DNA of 55,716 bases. Source: a virus. Below the pieces are notes generated by a model. The model searched no databases. It saw only the letters and a list, made by a program, of their open reading frames with translations, and was not told where the DNA came from. Shown one piece after another: positions 32,960-41,184 of this stretch (its first letter is position 1; each line of letters starts with the position of its first letter). The DNA lies in the IMG/VR virus record IMGVR_UViG_3300024265_000060, positions 1-55,716 of that record, one strand, 5' to 3'. A program made the translations under genes and the position numbers.

Positions 32960-33248
32960 AGATCCCGTCAGACGGGATTGTTATGTCGTCTTGGACGGGT
33001 TCGGGAACTTGATCTGCGAATTTAGCCCAGACTCTAGACCCCGAAATGGGGTCTATGACTGTCTCTGAGAAGGGAACTTCGAAACCGGAACGCGCACAAA
33101 CAACCATCTTGCCGGATTCAAGACCAACCGTGCCAGATGCGTTGTCGTTTGCTGCAGTGGAATTGACTTCTGCGTCTAGAAGGTTTGCTGTACCTGCGCC
33201 CGGAGCAGTTGTCGGCCACCAGACACGGGTTGTTTTCGTGAATGGCAA
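32940..33248 (-). CDS. Small head-completion or capsid accessory protein
   Basis: The product has 102 residues with a basic start and an acidic, beta-rich rest. It lies between capsid accessory genes and the adaptor. It may be a connector or decoration subunit. No motif allows more. Confidence 0.5.
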   Translation of the reverse strand: MPFTKTTRVWWPTTAPGAGTANLLDAEVNSTAANDNASGTVGLESGKMVVCARSGFEVPFSETVIDPISGSRVWAKFADQVPEPVQDDITIPSDGIFESENG

Positions 33249-33260
33249 AGGCCGCTCCTA

Positions 33261-33698
33261 TTAGTCGTTTGCTTCGTCGCTGGTTGCGCCGTCAGTCTGC
33301 GGAAAGCTTCGGACCCAAAGAACGATACAAACACAAAGGTCGTCAACTGTAGCAGAACCGCCGACATCGGTCCAAGTAATAGTGATCTGTTCCCCAGCCG
33401 CAACATCACGATTGGCGCTAGTTGCGCCAGAGATGTCTGCCTGCACACCCGCTGTATTAATAAGAGACCCAGCAAGAACCGCACCTGTGGTGGTATCTAC
33501 TTCAAGAGTGGAAGCTCCACCTTCGGCTGAGGCCGTATGTGTGATGGCCATGATACGACAATCAAACGGTGCTTCCCAATCGATCACCTGCGTAGCGGCA
33601 AGTTGAGCGCCGCCGAAAAAGATGTTCATGGGAACGACCTGCCCTGTCATCGGTCCTCGAACTGCGCTCCGCTGAAGGTGTCTATCTCCAAAAGCCAT
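33261..33698 (-). CDS. Small capsid accessory protein
   Basis: The product has 145 residues and is beta-rich, with alternating Val, Ala and Thr and two cysteines near the end. The layout suggests a jelly-roll-like decoration or fibre-base subunit. It follows the gene 33711-34319, and the role is inferred only from position. Confidence 0.5.
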   Translation of the reverse strand: MAFGDRHLQRSAVRGPMTGQVVPMNIFFGGAQLAATQVIDWEAPFDCRIMAITHTASAEGGASTLEVDTTTGAVLAGSLINTAGVQADISGATSANRDVAAGEQITITWTDVGGSATVDDLCVCIVLWVRSFPQTDGATSDEAND

Positions 33699-33710
33699 TA
33701 GATACCTCCC

Positions 33711-34319
33711 TTATACCCGGAAGTGAAGTTCGCCAGCTTCAAGGACGCTCTGCGAAACGATGAAGCGGACGCGGACGTTCGTGTCGCCGACGATACCGTG
33801 GCCAGCTTCAAGGGTTTCGCCAGCGAAACCGTAGCCGCCCTTGAACAGGTAAGCGACTCTTTCTGTGCCTTCCTTGTCGGTGACGACATAGTTGCCGGTT
33901 GTTTCGTCAAGCATGATGGCAAGCTCCGCACCAATATCGGTGGTTGCAAATACCTGGGTATTGGTTTCGCCATCATCATCCGTGTCGGTAAAGTTCGCTT
34001 CAAAGATGTTGGTCGGGCAGAAGAGTGCGACTGGGATGACGTTACGAGTTCCGGAGGCGGTCGCTGAACCAAGAGCGAGGCCACAAATCGGACCCTCGTT
34101 CCCAGCTGTGGTCATGTCGGAAAGGTCAATAAGATCAACGGAACCGCTCGTGACGAGAGCCGTCCCGTCACAACTATAAACCTTTCCGTCACCATCCTCA
34201 AAGAAAACAACATCGCCAGCCTCAAGAGCTTCACCGGCAGGAAACGTTTCAACAAAAGGCGGCGCGTTTGTAGTCGTTCCTACAACTCGCATCGGGCGCT
34301 GTGCAATAGTCTGAGCCAT
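33711..34319 (-). CDS. Capsid decoration or stabilising protein candidate
   Basis: The product has 202 residues directly downstream of the capsid gene and its terminator. It is acidic and beta-rich, with PAGEALEAGDVVFFEDGDGKV, a pattern common to small capsid-associated phage proteins. It probably binds the capsid surface. Confidence 0.55.
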   Translation of the reverse strand: MAQTIAQRPMRVVGTTTNAPPFVETFPAGEALEAGDVVFFEDGDGKVYSCDGTALVTSGSVDLIDLSDMTTAGNEGPICGLALGSATASGTRNVIPVALFCPTNIFEANFTDTDDDGETNTQVFATTDIGAELAIMLDETTGNYVVTDKEGTERVAYLFKGGYGFAGETLEAGHGIVGDTNVRVRFIVSQSVLEAGELHFRV

Positions 34320-34350
34320 TCAAAAACCTCACTGCTTCAGCTCATCGCTG

Positions 34351-34384
34351 AAACTGAAAATCTGGGGCAGTCATCCCGCCCCAG
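34351..34384 (-). terminator. Intrinsic terminator after capsid gene
   Basis: On the minus strand CTGGGGC and GCCCCAG (7 bp, loop of nine) are followed by ATTTTCAGTTT. It lies directly after the major capsid stop at 34391. Partial termination here would give more capsid than downstream transcript. Confidence 0.6.
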
Positions 34385-34390
34385 TGAGCG

Positions 34391-35287
34391 TTATCCGCCC
34401 GAAGAACCGTCGATTCCGCGCCAATCTCCGAACTGAGATTCGGCGAACCGGAGGTAAACCTTGTGCTTGGAGTCGCCAGTGTCGAAATCGTCGCCACTGG
34501 AGAATTCTGGCTTGTCGCGCCAGAAGGCATTGATGTCCGTGCTGGAACCCTGGAGATACCAACTATCCGTATCAGTGATGAAGTGCCAGACCTTGAACCC
34601 GAACTCGCCGCTCAAAGCATTGATGGTGTTTTCGTTCGTGAAGGGGAGCAACGGAGTCTTCAAGATCTCCGCAGCGATGTATCTCGAATCCTGCGGAATG
34701 ATCAAGATCTTCGGCACGATAGGAGTCTGGAAGCCGCGCTCCGAGACCGTCTTTTCCATACGGATCGAAGCTGCCTGCAAAACTGCAATCGAAATATCCG
34801 CATCGGTTGCGGGCCGGTTTGCAAAGGTTCCGCCACCCAACAACGCATGACTTGTGCTGATCAAAGATTCACCAGCATTATAGCCAACGAAACTTGTGCT
34901 GAAGGCGTTGTTGTGGGCAGCCGCACCAAGAACGTTCACGGACTGTCGAACCGAACGCTGCAAATGCCTAGGCGCTCTCGCAACCTGACGATATCTGTCG
35001 TCACGAAGCATAATCTTCGTCACGCGAAAACCGAGTCCATAAGCGGTCGGGTCATAACGCTTCGTGGTGCCCGCGATCGGATCGTCATACGTGACTGGCT
35101 GGCCTTCAGGAAGCTCAGGAATGAGACCGAAAAATGCCATCTTGTAGTCCGTAATAAACGGCTCGTTCATGGTCTGAACGTTTACGAACTGATTAAATTC
35201 GTCCGAAAGGATCGCAGCCTCATCATTGAAAATGCTGCGAAGCCCAGGATCAAGGAGTTTTGCCTGACTGGTTGAGGCGGTTGTCAT
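34391..35287 (-). CDS. Major capsid protein (HK97-fold candidate)
   Basis: The product has 298 residues. Order (portal, scaffold, small gene, this gene, terminator) and size fit the capsid protein. An N-arm with MTTASTSQAKLLDPGLR, then ALLGGGTFANRPATDADI and a late KILIIPQDSRYIAAEIL strand-helix pair, resembles Mu gpT-like and other HK97-fold proteins. No protease gene is evident. The AUG shares a base with the previous stop. Confidence 0.8.
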   Translation of the reverse strand: MTTASTSQAKLLDPGLRSIFNDEAAILSDEFNQFVNVQTMNEPFITDYKMAFFGLIPELPEGQPVTYDDPIAGTTKRYDPTAYGLGFRVTKIMLRDDRYRQVARAPRHLQRSVRQSVNVLGAAAHNNAFSTSFVGYNAGESLISTSHALLGGGTFANRPATDADISIAVLQAASIRMEKTVSERGFQTPIVPKILIIPQDSRYIAAEILKTPLLPFTNENTINALSGEFGFKVWHFITDTDSWYLQGSSTDINAFWRDKPEFSSGDDFDTGDSKHKVYLRFAESQFGDWRGIDGSSGG

Positions 35288-35676
35288 TACTTAGAATCTC
35301 CAGGGGTCGGGTCTTCGAAGGTTGCAATGCCGAGGCTAGCACCTTCTGAGTGGAAGTCTTCAGCGATTTGCCGAACGACTCGTTTGTGATCGGAGCGGAG
35401 TTTTACTGCTTTTCTACGTTTATTGAATTCATCGATGGGACATTTCATCAAGATGGAATCACCGACACGAATGGTACCATCAGCTGCGATGCGAGGATCT
35501 TTGTCAAGCTTTTTACCATCGGTGTCAGAAACTTTGACAGGTTTGTAATGTTGCACTACCTGGCGTTTGGTAAGATTCTTAGAACCAAACTTGTTGTCGT
35601 CAAGGACCCAACGGTAATTGAACTTTGGGTCCTTGAAACCAAGTGGTAAGGTGTATTCTGCGTCGAAGTCAGTCAT
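35287..35676 (-). CDS. Small head-region protein
   Basis: The product has 129 residues and is basic and mixed in character, without cysteine. It lies between scaffold and capsid genes with one-base overlaps at both ends. It may be a capsid accessory or assembly factor. I do not recognise it. Confidence 0.6.
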   Translation of the reverse strand: MTDFDAEYTLPLGFKDPKFNYRWVLDDNKFGSKNLTKRQVVQHYKPVKVSDTDGKKLDKDPRIAADGTIRVGDSILMKCPIDEFNKRRKAVKLRSDHKRVVRQIAEDFHSEGASLGIATFEDPTPGDSK

Positions 35677-36377
35677 TAATGGTTCACCGCCCCTATGATT
35701 CGGACACCATCGAAAGTTGTTGACTTGGCTTGCTCAGCATACTTGTCTTCAGTTACACCAAGCTTGCCTGCCATGGTTTTTTCTTCTGCAGTCATCTCAT
35801 ACTTGTTGTCGGCTGGGTCAACAACCTCAGTTTTGCTTGCAACACCCGGACCAGACATAGCGTTTTTGGACTGATACTCAGAAATCTGGGCCTCAACCTG
35901 TTTTGCAACAATCACATCGATGTTCTTTGACTTTGCTAAGTCCAAAAGATGGTCGTAAGCGCCCGGCTGGGAAAGAACCTCGTTGCTAATCTTTCCATTG
36001 GCCACAAGAGTCGCCACATGATCCTTGTATTCGTCCCAGTCTTCCTTTCGCTTAACCGACACCAATTCTTTCTGAGTATTCGCGTTGATTACAGCGTTCT
36101 GGGCCAGAATCGGCGCGGTCCGTTTGTTGAAAAGCTTCGTCATGGCCCCCTCGGGGTCGCCGACGATGTCTAGCTCTTCAGTTACCTCCTGAACAGGCTG
36201 AACTGAACCTGCCGCGTCTGCAATTACAGAAAGCTGGCCGGAAAGCTTGTCAAACTGGCTCCTGGACTGCTTTAGTTCCTCTGAAAGCAAGTCTGTGGTC
36301 TTCGAAAGCTCATCAATCCTTGGATCTGGCGTGGGTTCGACTGGTTCTGCGCCTTCTTTAGGATCTTTTTCGGTCAT
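35676..36377 (-). CDS. Scaffolding protein candidate
   Basis: The product has 233 residues, highly charged. Residues 20-55 form a coiled coil, followed by further helices rich in Lys, Glu, Asn and Gln, with almost no cysteine or tryptophan. This composition and the place just before the capsid gene fit a phage scaffold. AGGAG precedes the ATG, inside the last codons of 36378-36644. Confidence 0.7.
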   Translation of the reverse strand: MTEKDPKEGAEPVEPTPDPRIDELSKTTDLLSEELKQSRSQFDKLSGQLSVIADAAGSVQPVQEVTEELDIVGDPEGAMTKLFNKRTAPILAQNAVINANTQKELVSVKRKEDWDEYKDHVATLVANGKISNEVLSQPGAYDHLLDLAKSKNIDVIVAKQVEAQISEYQSKNAMSGPGVASKTEVVDPADNKYEMTAEEKTMAGKLGVTEDKYAEQAKSTTFDGVRIIGAVNH

Positions 36378-36644
36378 TTAATAGCTCCTATTTGTGTCAT
36401 CTTGGATTATATCATGGCTGTCAAGGAGATCGTCCACAATATGTTGTGCCTTCTCCCAAGCAAGCCTACTGCCCCTGTGAATTGCCGTCTTTGACTGAAA
36501 TATTGAGGCTTCTAGATCCAGCGGGACCGTTTGCTCCAGGTCTAGACTGATTGCCTTCTGCTCCTTGAACACCTCCATCAGCGCCTGGAACCCCGGCTGC
36601 CTGCGCAGCTCCCGCAGCAGCGCCACCACGTGCGAGTTCGGCAT
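36378..36644 (-). CDS. Small gene overprinted on portal 3' end
   Basis: The product has 88 residues. ATG 36644 has an excellent site (GGAGGATATTT), and the stop touches the scaffold start, whose ribosome site lies inside this frame. The first 179 bases share DNA with the end of the portal gene in another frame. There the portal tail is low-complexity, while this product reads as an ordered, helical protein (VVALLRELRRQPGFQALM). That suggests it is the conserved partner. The function is unknown. Confidence 0.75.
   Translation of the reverse strand: MPNSHVVALLRELRRQPGFQALMEVFKEQKAISLDLEQTVPLDLEASIFQSKTAIHRGSRLAWEKAQHIVDDLLDSHDIIQDDTNRSY
36406..36424 (-). promoter_or_regulatory. Candidate extended -10 promoter before scaffold
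   Basis: On the minus strand TTGACA (36424-36419) stands seven bases before TATAAT (36411-36406), with TG one base upstream of the -10. The spacing is too short for a normal -35/-10 pair, so the TGnTATAAT element is the part that matters. The same arrangement occurs at 40974-40992. Confidence 0.4.
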
Positions 36645-38403
36645 AAATATCCTCCAAAGTGGGTAAGATTTCGTCTTGGCGGCGGTTTTCAAAGGCCGTC
36701 AAGACGTCTTTGACTAGAACTTCAGCGCCCCGAGCAAGCTGAATGCCAAGTTTGCTAAGGGCTGGCGGTATTCCAGGCGTCGCTAGAACCTGACCAAACT
36801 GGAAAACCTGTTGGTAAACGCTCATCATGAGCTGAAAGAGTGTCATGGCGTCTTGTCTGGCTACAGAAGCGTTCATGGTTGCCGAAGATGCCATAACTTC
36901 AACATCTATATCAGTTGGGATGTCTAGTTCTTCGTCGAAAGCGACACGGATTTCGCCAAATGGTTGGCCTTTCTTGCCGAGGATGCGAATGGCTAGTCCC
37001 TCAGCGTTGTTTTGCTGAAGCATGGAAAGAATCATAAGGCCAAGCTTCCCAAGAGGATGCCGCATATCCCTAACTTGGTAATCAAACTTCTTGTTGCCTT
37101 CTTGGATAATCGCCAGCGTCCCAGTCGCTGTGTCTCGGCCCGATGCACTCGGTTTGCGGCCAAGACCAAAGTCCGAGATTCCAGTGCGCCGTTCCGAATA
37201 GTCTCTAGCAAGAGCTTCTAATGGAATAGAATTTGCTTTGAGTGGTCCCAACCCAATTTCTTGAATGTCATCTGGATTTGCAAACCTGACCTTCTTACCC
37301 GGCCAAATCTTAGTCATCCCATCATCAGCCGGACTTCCAGCCCTCACGCCAAACATCTGAACAATAGAAACTGTAGTCGCATCAACAGTCTGATTATGCA
37401 CCGTGTTGATCTCGTCGTTCAGGTCACCGATCTGATCCGAGATGCCACTTCCAGAAATCATGTGTTCTCTTGCTTCAAGTCTGCCAACAACGAAAGGACG
37501 CATTCTGTGGAAGAACGGGTTAAGGTTGTATCTAAGTAGCTTTCCCCGGACCGGATCAATAATGATCTGAACCTCGACCTCGTCACCACCCTTTACTTCC
37601 CAGCGGCCCCAAATTTCGTAAAGCTCGATCGACAACTTATTTGACGGAATTATCCCCGCCACTTCGTGTCGCCTATCGGTCACATCTGAGCTGTCAAACT
37701 TTTCGACTAAACTATCTGTGTCACCAAACAAAAACTTACTCGACTTCAAACCCTTAATCTGCCCCTGCGTGAAGTTCAAGATGTGACAAAGCCAAGGGCA
37801 GGTTTGAATGTCATCATAGCCTGAAGACCAGACAAACTTCTCCGGCTTGACTGCTTCAACATTTGGTCTATCCTCAAGAACCTTCGTGTCCTTGACGACC
37901 TTAAAGGTTCCATCTTTTTGCTTCTTGTGCTTATAAATGGTTCCTTCGCGTTTCAACCAAGTTGCCTTCAGAACCCCCATACCCAGCTTGATCGAGTCCC
38001 ATGCGAAGTCTCTCGTGGCATCATACAAATCAAACTGATTCGTTCTTGACCAATCAAGGAGATCTGTAGCTGATTTTGAAAAGTCTTGGAAGTCTGGATT
38101 CCTTGCCTTCACGAGCCAAAACGGCCCCGGCGGATTAAACAGAGTCGTAACAAACCTTGCATGAATAGCTGAAGCATGAATAGCTACAAGCGGAATACTT
38201 GTGTTACTTGCACCCTTCCAAGGAAAGTTCTTGTCTGTCCTTGTGCCTTCATAAAGCGCGTGGGCGCGTTTCCAACGCTTTTCCAGTCTAGACCTATCAG
38301 CGATCCCCCGTCTCACCTGGTTCGTAAAATGGCTAACGATCGCCGCCGCCTCTTCTTCAGTCGTCTCAATCTGCTCGTAGAGTCCTTCGGCAAACTTTGG
38401 CAT
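36466..38403 (-). CDS. Portal protein
   Basis: The product has 645 residues. Location between terminase and scaffold, length, and mixed helical and beta features match a podoviral portal (P22 gp1 or T7 gp8 type). NPGG-like WSSGYDDIQTCPW and FVVGRLEAREHMISGSG segments are typical of the clip and stem region. The C-terminal 60 residues are Ala/Gly/Gln-rich and overlap the small gene 36378-36644. It forms the DNA channel and docking site for the terminase. Confidence 0.85.
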   Translation of the reverse strand: MPKFAEGLYEQIETTEEEAAAIVSHFTNQVRRGIADRSRLEKRWKRAHALYEGTRTDKNFPWKGASNTSIPLVAIHASAIHARFVTTLFNPPGPFWLVKARNPDFQDFSKSATDLLDWSRTNQFDLYDATRDFAWDSIKLGMGVLKATWLKREGTIYKHKKQKDGTFKVVKDTKVLEDRPNVEAVKPEKFVWSSGYDDIQTCPWLCHILNFTQGQIKGLKSSKFLFGDTDSLVEKFDSSDVTDRRHEVAGIIPSNKLSIELYEIWGRWEVKGGDEVEVQIIIDPVRGKLLRYNLNPFFHRMRPFVVGRLEAREHMISGSGISDQIGDLNDEINTVHNQTVDATTVSIVQMFGVRAGSPADDGMTKIWPGKKVRFANPDDIQEIGLGPLKANSIPLEALARDYSERRTGISDFGLGRKPSASGRDTATGTLAIIQEGNKKFDYQVRDMRHPLGKLGLMILSMLQQNNAEGLAIRILGKKGQPFGEIRVAFDEELDIPTDIDVEVMASSATMNASVARQDAMTLFQLMMSVYQQVFQFGQVLATPGIPPALSKLGIQLARGAEVLVKDVLTAFENRRQDEILPTLEDIYAELARGGAAAGAAQAAGVPGADGGVQGAEGNQSRPGANGPAGSRSLNISVKDGNSQGQ

Positions 38404-38409
38404 GGTTAT

Positions 38410-38721
38410 CTATTTTCGTTTTGCTGATCGGCCTGTTTTAGTTTTGTTTCGAACTCTTTTTGACTTACTGGTTTTGGTTCGGCCTGTTTTGCAGACTGTT
38501 GCTTTTCTTTTTTTGACATTCTTTGTCTCCTGATCCTGTAATTGCATCGAGGACAAAAATCCAATCGTCTTCTTCTTCGAGATCCTCATTATTCCAGCAT
38601 AAAGGTCTGTGATGCAACCAACACCTAATTCGATTTCTTCGACTTCTTGGCAATCTGGACACCATGCCCTCAATATCCAGTGTTCGGGCTCATTCCCGCT
38701 GTTCTTGCATTTTTTAGCCAC
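38410..38721 (-). CDS. Small basic Cys protein
   Basis: The product has 103 residues and starts at GTG 38721 inside the end of the terminase gene. CPDCQEVEEIELGVGC gives at least three metal-binding cysteines. The last 35 residues are almost all Lys, Arg, Thr and Ser, which suggests DNA or RNA binding. A small protein between terminase and portal might aid packaging. This is an inference. Confidence 0.6.
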   Translation of the reverse strand: MAKKCKNSGNEPEHWILRAWCPDCQEVEEIELGVGCITDLYAGIMRISKKKTIGFLSSMQLQDQETKNVKKRKATVCKTGRTKTSKSKRVRNKTKTGRSAKRK

Positions 38722-40247
38722 GTCGTCGCATCCTCTTCTTTATCCGAGGGGGCTTTTCCACTAAAGACCCACATCTGGTCAGACAATGAATACGCGTCTA
38801 GTATATCACGAGTTGTGGTTTTGTCTGGAAACCAACTATATTCATCGATTAAATCTGTCATCTCCTTACGAATAAAGGTCCTGCCGCTTGCAAAGGTCTC
38901 GCCGACGACCTGGTTGATCCTTGCTTCTTTGGCTCCGGCGGCGTTTCCGCCTGAAATTGCCCTAACCGGCATCCACTTGCCTTTGCGCCTTGCCATTCTC
39001 TCTAATGGATGTTGCAAAAGACGACTGAAAAGGACCGCTTCAATCCCAACCTGACAAGGATGCCACTTGTCCCAGGCCGCATACACATCGTTCAAGGCTT
39101 CATACGGATCCTTTCGAATAGCAATGGCGTCGAGGACAAAAATCCTGCCAATCGGATCAATCCCAGTCACAACAATCGCGGTTCTATCAGCCCTGTTGCC
39201 TGGACTTTGGGCTGGATCTACCATTTGATAAACCCAAAGCGTTTCCAGCAACACAATAGAACCGTCATCGAGAATCAGGCATTTCTTGCCGTTCTCTGGA
39301 TGAATGCCCAGCTCATAATACCGTATCCAAGGCATTTGGAAGGCACTAGCTTCTGGATTCTTGGGATCATTCATATACTGACAGCTAAACTTATAAGGTC
39401 CCAGCTTGATCCTAGCCCTCGCCAGCTCATCAAGACTAAACCTCTCCGGCCAAAGCGGCGTCCCATCAGGCTTAATAGCTGCATCGCTCATGATCTCGCA
39501 ACCTGGCTCATGCTCTCGGATCCATCCATTGATGTCCTGCCGACTCCACCGATTCCCGACCGTATCCATCCAATCCCGTTCCGGATGCTCAAGCAACGGA
39601 AACGCATACTGGTGCCAGTTTATTCTTCGTTGAATTTCCAACTGGCTATCCGCAATGGTCTCGTCCACAAGATCATCTTCAATAATCCCAGTAAAATGCC
39701 GCCCCGTCACCTTTGAGCCCACCCCGACCGTAGAAATGCTTGGCTCAGATGTGCTCGTCCCCGCGATCCTCATGGCCTCTGTATTCCAAATCGTCTTCTG
39801 AAAGTCTGCCGGAATAATTTCCCCAAAAAGCCACTGAAAAAACACGTTCGTCTCAAACTGGTGTTCAATGGCCTGAATCTGAACAGACGCAACCTCGCCG
39901 CCGCTCATAACAAGCAACATGCGCTCGTCCGGCCCCCAAACCGGATACTTAGGGTCGCTCAGATCCTGCGCCTGGATCAACTTGTGGATCGTCTTTGACC
40001 TTGTGTAAACGGTCGTCTTGAGATGCCCCCTCGGCTCCTCCCCCAACCGTCTCTTGATCATCGTGTTCTGCGCGAACTGGCACATCACTCGATGAAACTT
40101 CGGCGTCAGGTCCACATACCCCAACACGGCTTTTGCCAAGAAGTATAAGCTCTTCCTTGACTTCATCCGTAAGACTTCTCTGATCATTTCCGGATCCGAG
40201 TGTGTCTCTTTCCCCAGTTGCTTCGCAAAATTCGACGTCTGTAGCAT
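38670..40247 (-). CDS. terL: Terminase large subunit
   Basis: The product has 525 residues. The ATPase has Walker A PRGHLKTT (72-79) and Walker B TGIIEDD (around 186-192). The nuclease domain has acidic residues D344 (VDPAQ), E403 (GIEAV) and D484 (ILDAY). This is the DNA-packaging motor that docks on the portal and cuts concatemers. The first 299 bases overlap the gene upstream in another frame. The start has GAGGAA close by. The last 52 bases overlap the basic Cys protein. Confidence 0.95.
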   Translation of the reverse strand: MLQTSNFAKQLGKETHSDPEMIREVLRMKSRKSLYFLAKAVLGYVDLTPKFHRVMCQFAQNTMIKRRLGEEPRGHLKTTVYTRSKTIHKLIQAQDLSDPKYPVWGPDERMLLVMSGGEVASVQIQAIEHQFETNVFFQWLFGEIIPADFQKTIWNTEAMRIAGTSTSEPSISTVGVGSKVTGRHFTGIIEDDLVDETIADSQLEIQRRINWHQYAFPLLEHPERDWMDTVGNRWSRQDINGWIREHEPGCEIMSDAAIKPDGTPLWPERFSLDELARARIKLGPYKFSCQYMNDPKNPEASAFQMPWIRYYELGIHPENGKKCLILDDGSIVLLETLWVYQMVDPAQSPGNRADRTAIVVTGIDPIGRIFVLDAIAIRKDPYEALNDVYAAWDKWHPCQVGIEAVLFSRLLQHPLERMARRKGKWMPVRAISGGNAAGAKEARINQVVGETFASGRTFIRKEMTDLIDEYSWFPDKTTTRDILDAYSLSDQMWVFSGKAPSDKEEDATTWLKNARTAGMSPNTGY

Positions 40248-40554
40248 CTTCCTCTGAAATAGCTTCTAGCGCCTTAATGGTCCGCTCATCGAGCGAAAAA
40301 ACCTTCTTCTCAATCGACCTCTGAACCGGACTATACCCTGCCCTGTCTGCCCAATCCTTTGCCACCCAAGCTCTGGTCCGTTCAGATTCGCCCCCAAGCA
40401 TGATGTCAAGATGGGTCTTGAGCGCGATTGGCAGGCCATTCTGCAAAATCGCGTCTACCTCAACCTCTTCCATAGCTGGAAGGTCGTCCCGACCCATCAG
40501 ATCCAGCAGGTCCTTAAGAATGTTATTCTTCGAGATTGATGAGTCCATGGTCAT
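39949..40554 (-). CDS. Small terminase subunit candidate
   Basis: The product has 201 residues. The first 110 are helical, with DWADRAGYSPVQRSIEKK, which resembles small terminase-like proteins that recognise phage DNA. The final 99 codons run inside the terminase gene and encode an acidic, low-complexity tail. Location directly before terL supports the call, but a clear helix-turn-helix is not visible. ATG 40554 or 40548. Confidence 0.55.
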   Translation of the reverse strand: MTMDSSISKNNILKDLLDLMGRDDLPAMEEVEVDAILQNGLPIALKTHLDIMLGGESERTRAWVAKDWADRAGYSPVQRSIEKKVFSLDERTIKALEAISEEDATDVEFCEATGERDTLGSGNDQRSLTDEVKEELILLGKSRVGVCGPDAEVSSSDVPVRAEHDDQETVGGGAEGASQDDRLHKVKDDPQVDPGAGSERP

Positions 40555-40690
40555 CCAAGTATTCTAGCACCACGCCAACTGCCCCCTCAGCGATCTTATC
40601 TTCGTTTCCACTGAATTCGTCCATCCACAACGTGCCAGAAATGGCTTCTTCCAAATCGTTCTTGAGCGCCTCTAGGTCTTCCAACGTCAT
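40523..40690 (-). CDS. Small acidic protein before terminase
   Basis: The product has 55 residues, too short for most finders. It overlaps the previous stop by ATGA and its own end overlaps the terminase-small gene by 32 bases. Acidic with one helix, it has no known domain. Three coupled starts in a row support it. Confidence 0.65.
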   Translation of the reverse strand: MTLEDLEALKNDLEEAISGTLWMDEFSGNEDKIAEGAVGVVLEYLDDHGLINLEE

Positions 40691-40887
40691 TCCCAGACCC
40701 CCAAGCCCACCAGGTCCTCCGGAAGCTCTGATCTTTTCCCAGAACCAACTATATATCCCAAATCCACAAGCTTCTCAGCCATCTCCATATGTTCTTTCAA
40801 AACACGTTCTGTGCCAGACAGTGGACTGGGAAACGTCTTCAGAATCTGTTGTTTCATCTCCGGTGCGAGTTTCTTTCCTGTTAACAT
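40687..40887 (-). CDS. Small hypothetical protein
   Basis: The product has 66 residues. I use ATG 40887, which has GAGAGG nine bases upstream; the frame is open to 40992 without a good site. It is helical, with KEHMEMAEKLVDLGY, a short repeat-like helix. The 5' part overlaps the gene 40775-41161. Confidence 0.6.
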   Translation of the reverse strand: MLTGKKLAPEMKQQILKTFPSPLSGTERVLKEHMEMAEKLVDLGYIVGSGKRSELPEDLVGLGVWE

Positions 40888-41161
40888 CGTCAAATCCTCT
40901 CGCATTGGGGGGATCAGACCAGGACGGCCCAATCCCCCCTTTGCTGACCGAAGGGAGGTGCCACGCACCAGATATTGTATCACGCTTGTCAAGGCTTACC
41001 GTATATCGCGCCCATCGAACCTCTGGCTCCATTTTGTCCAGCGCCCGCTGCATCATGCCCGCCAGTCTCGCATCGACATCAGCTTGCCGCCTGTATCGTC
41101 TGCTCACTCCAACCACCACAGCAAGCCCCAATCCCAATCGTCCCAAAACTCCTTCAACCAT
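40775..41161 (-). CDS. First gene of leftward unit, hypothetical
   Basis: The product has 128 residues. An N-terminal hydrophobic stretch (3-18) precedes a basic helical region and a disordered acidic C-terminus that overlaps the next gene. A strong -10 element lies directly upstream and no ribosome site is visible. The message could be nearly leaderless (ATG 41161 or GTG 41167). The function is unknown. Confidence 0.5.
   Translation of the reverse strand: MVEGVLGRLGLGLAVVVGVSRRYRRQADVDARLAGMMQRALDKMEPEVRWARYTVSLDKRDTISGAWHLPSVSKGGIGPSWSDPPNARGFDDVNRKETRTGDETTDSEDVSQSTVWHRTCFERTYGDG
40974..40992 (-). promoter_or_regulatory. Candidate TTGACA-N7-TACAAT element
   Basis: TTGACA (40992-40987), seven bases, then TACAAT (40979-40974) with TG before it. 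It has the same layout as 36406-36424 and lies inside the first leftward gene. The unusual spacing makes it a weak promoter candidate or a protein-binding site. Confidence 0.3.
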
Positions 41162-41175
41162 TTCCACATACTTGC

Positions 41176-41184
41176 ATTATACCA
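41176..41184 (-). promoter_or_regulatory. Candidate main leftward promoter
   Basis: On the minus strand TGGTATAAT is a full extended -10 box (-10 at 41181-41176). No good -35 is seen at 17 bases. It stands at the head of the 31-kb leftward unit in the divergent region, where a late promoter would be expected. Confidence 0.55.

Noticed and set aside
39009-39716. 235-residue + frame inside terL
   Set aside because: Antisense to the terminase nuclease region, without a ribosome site.
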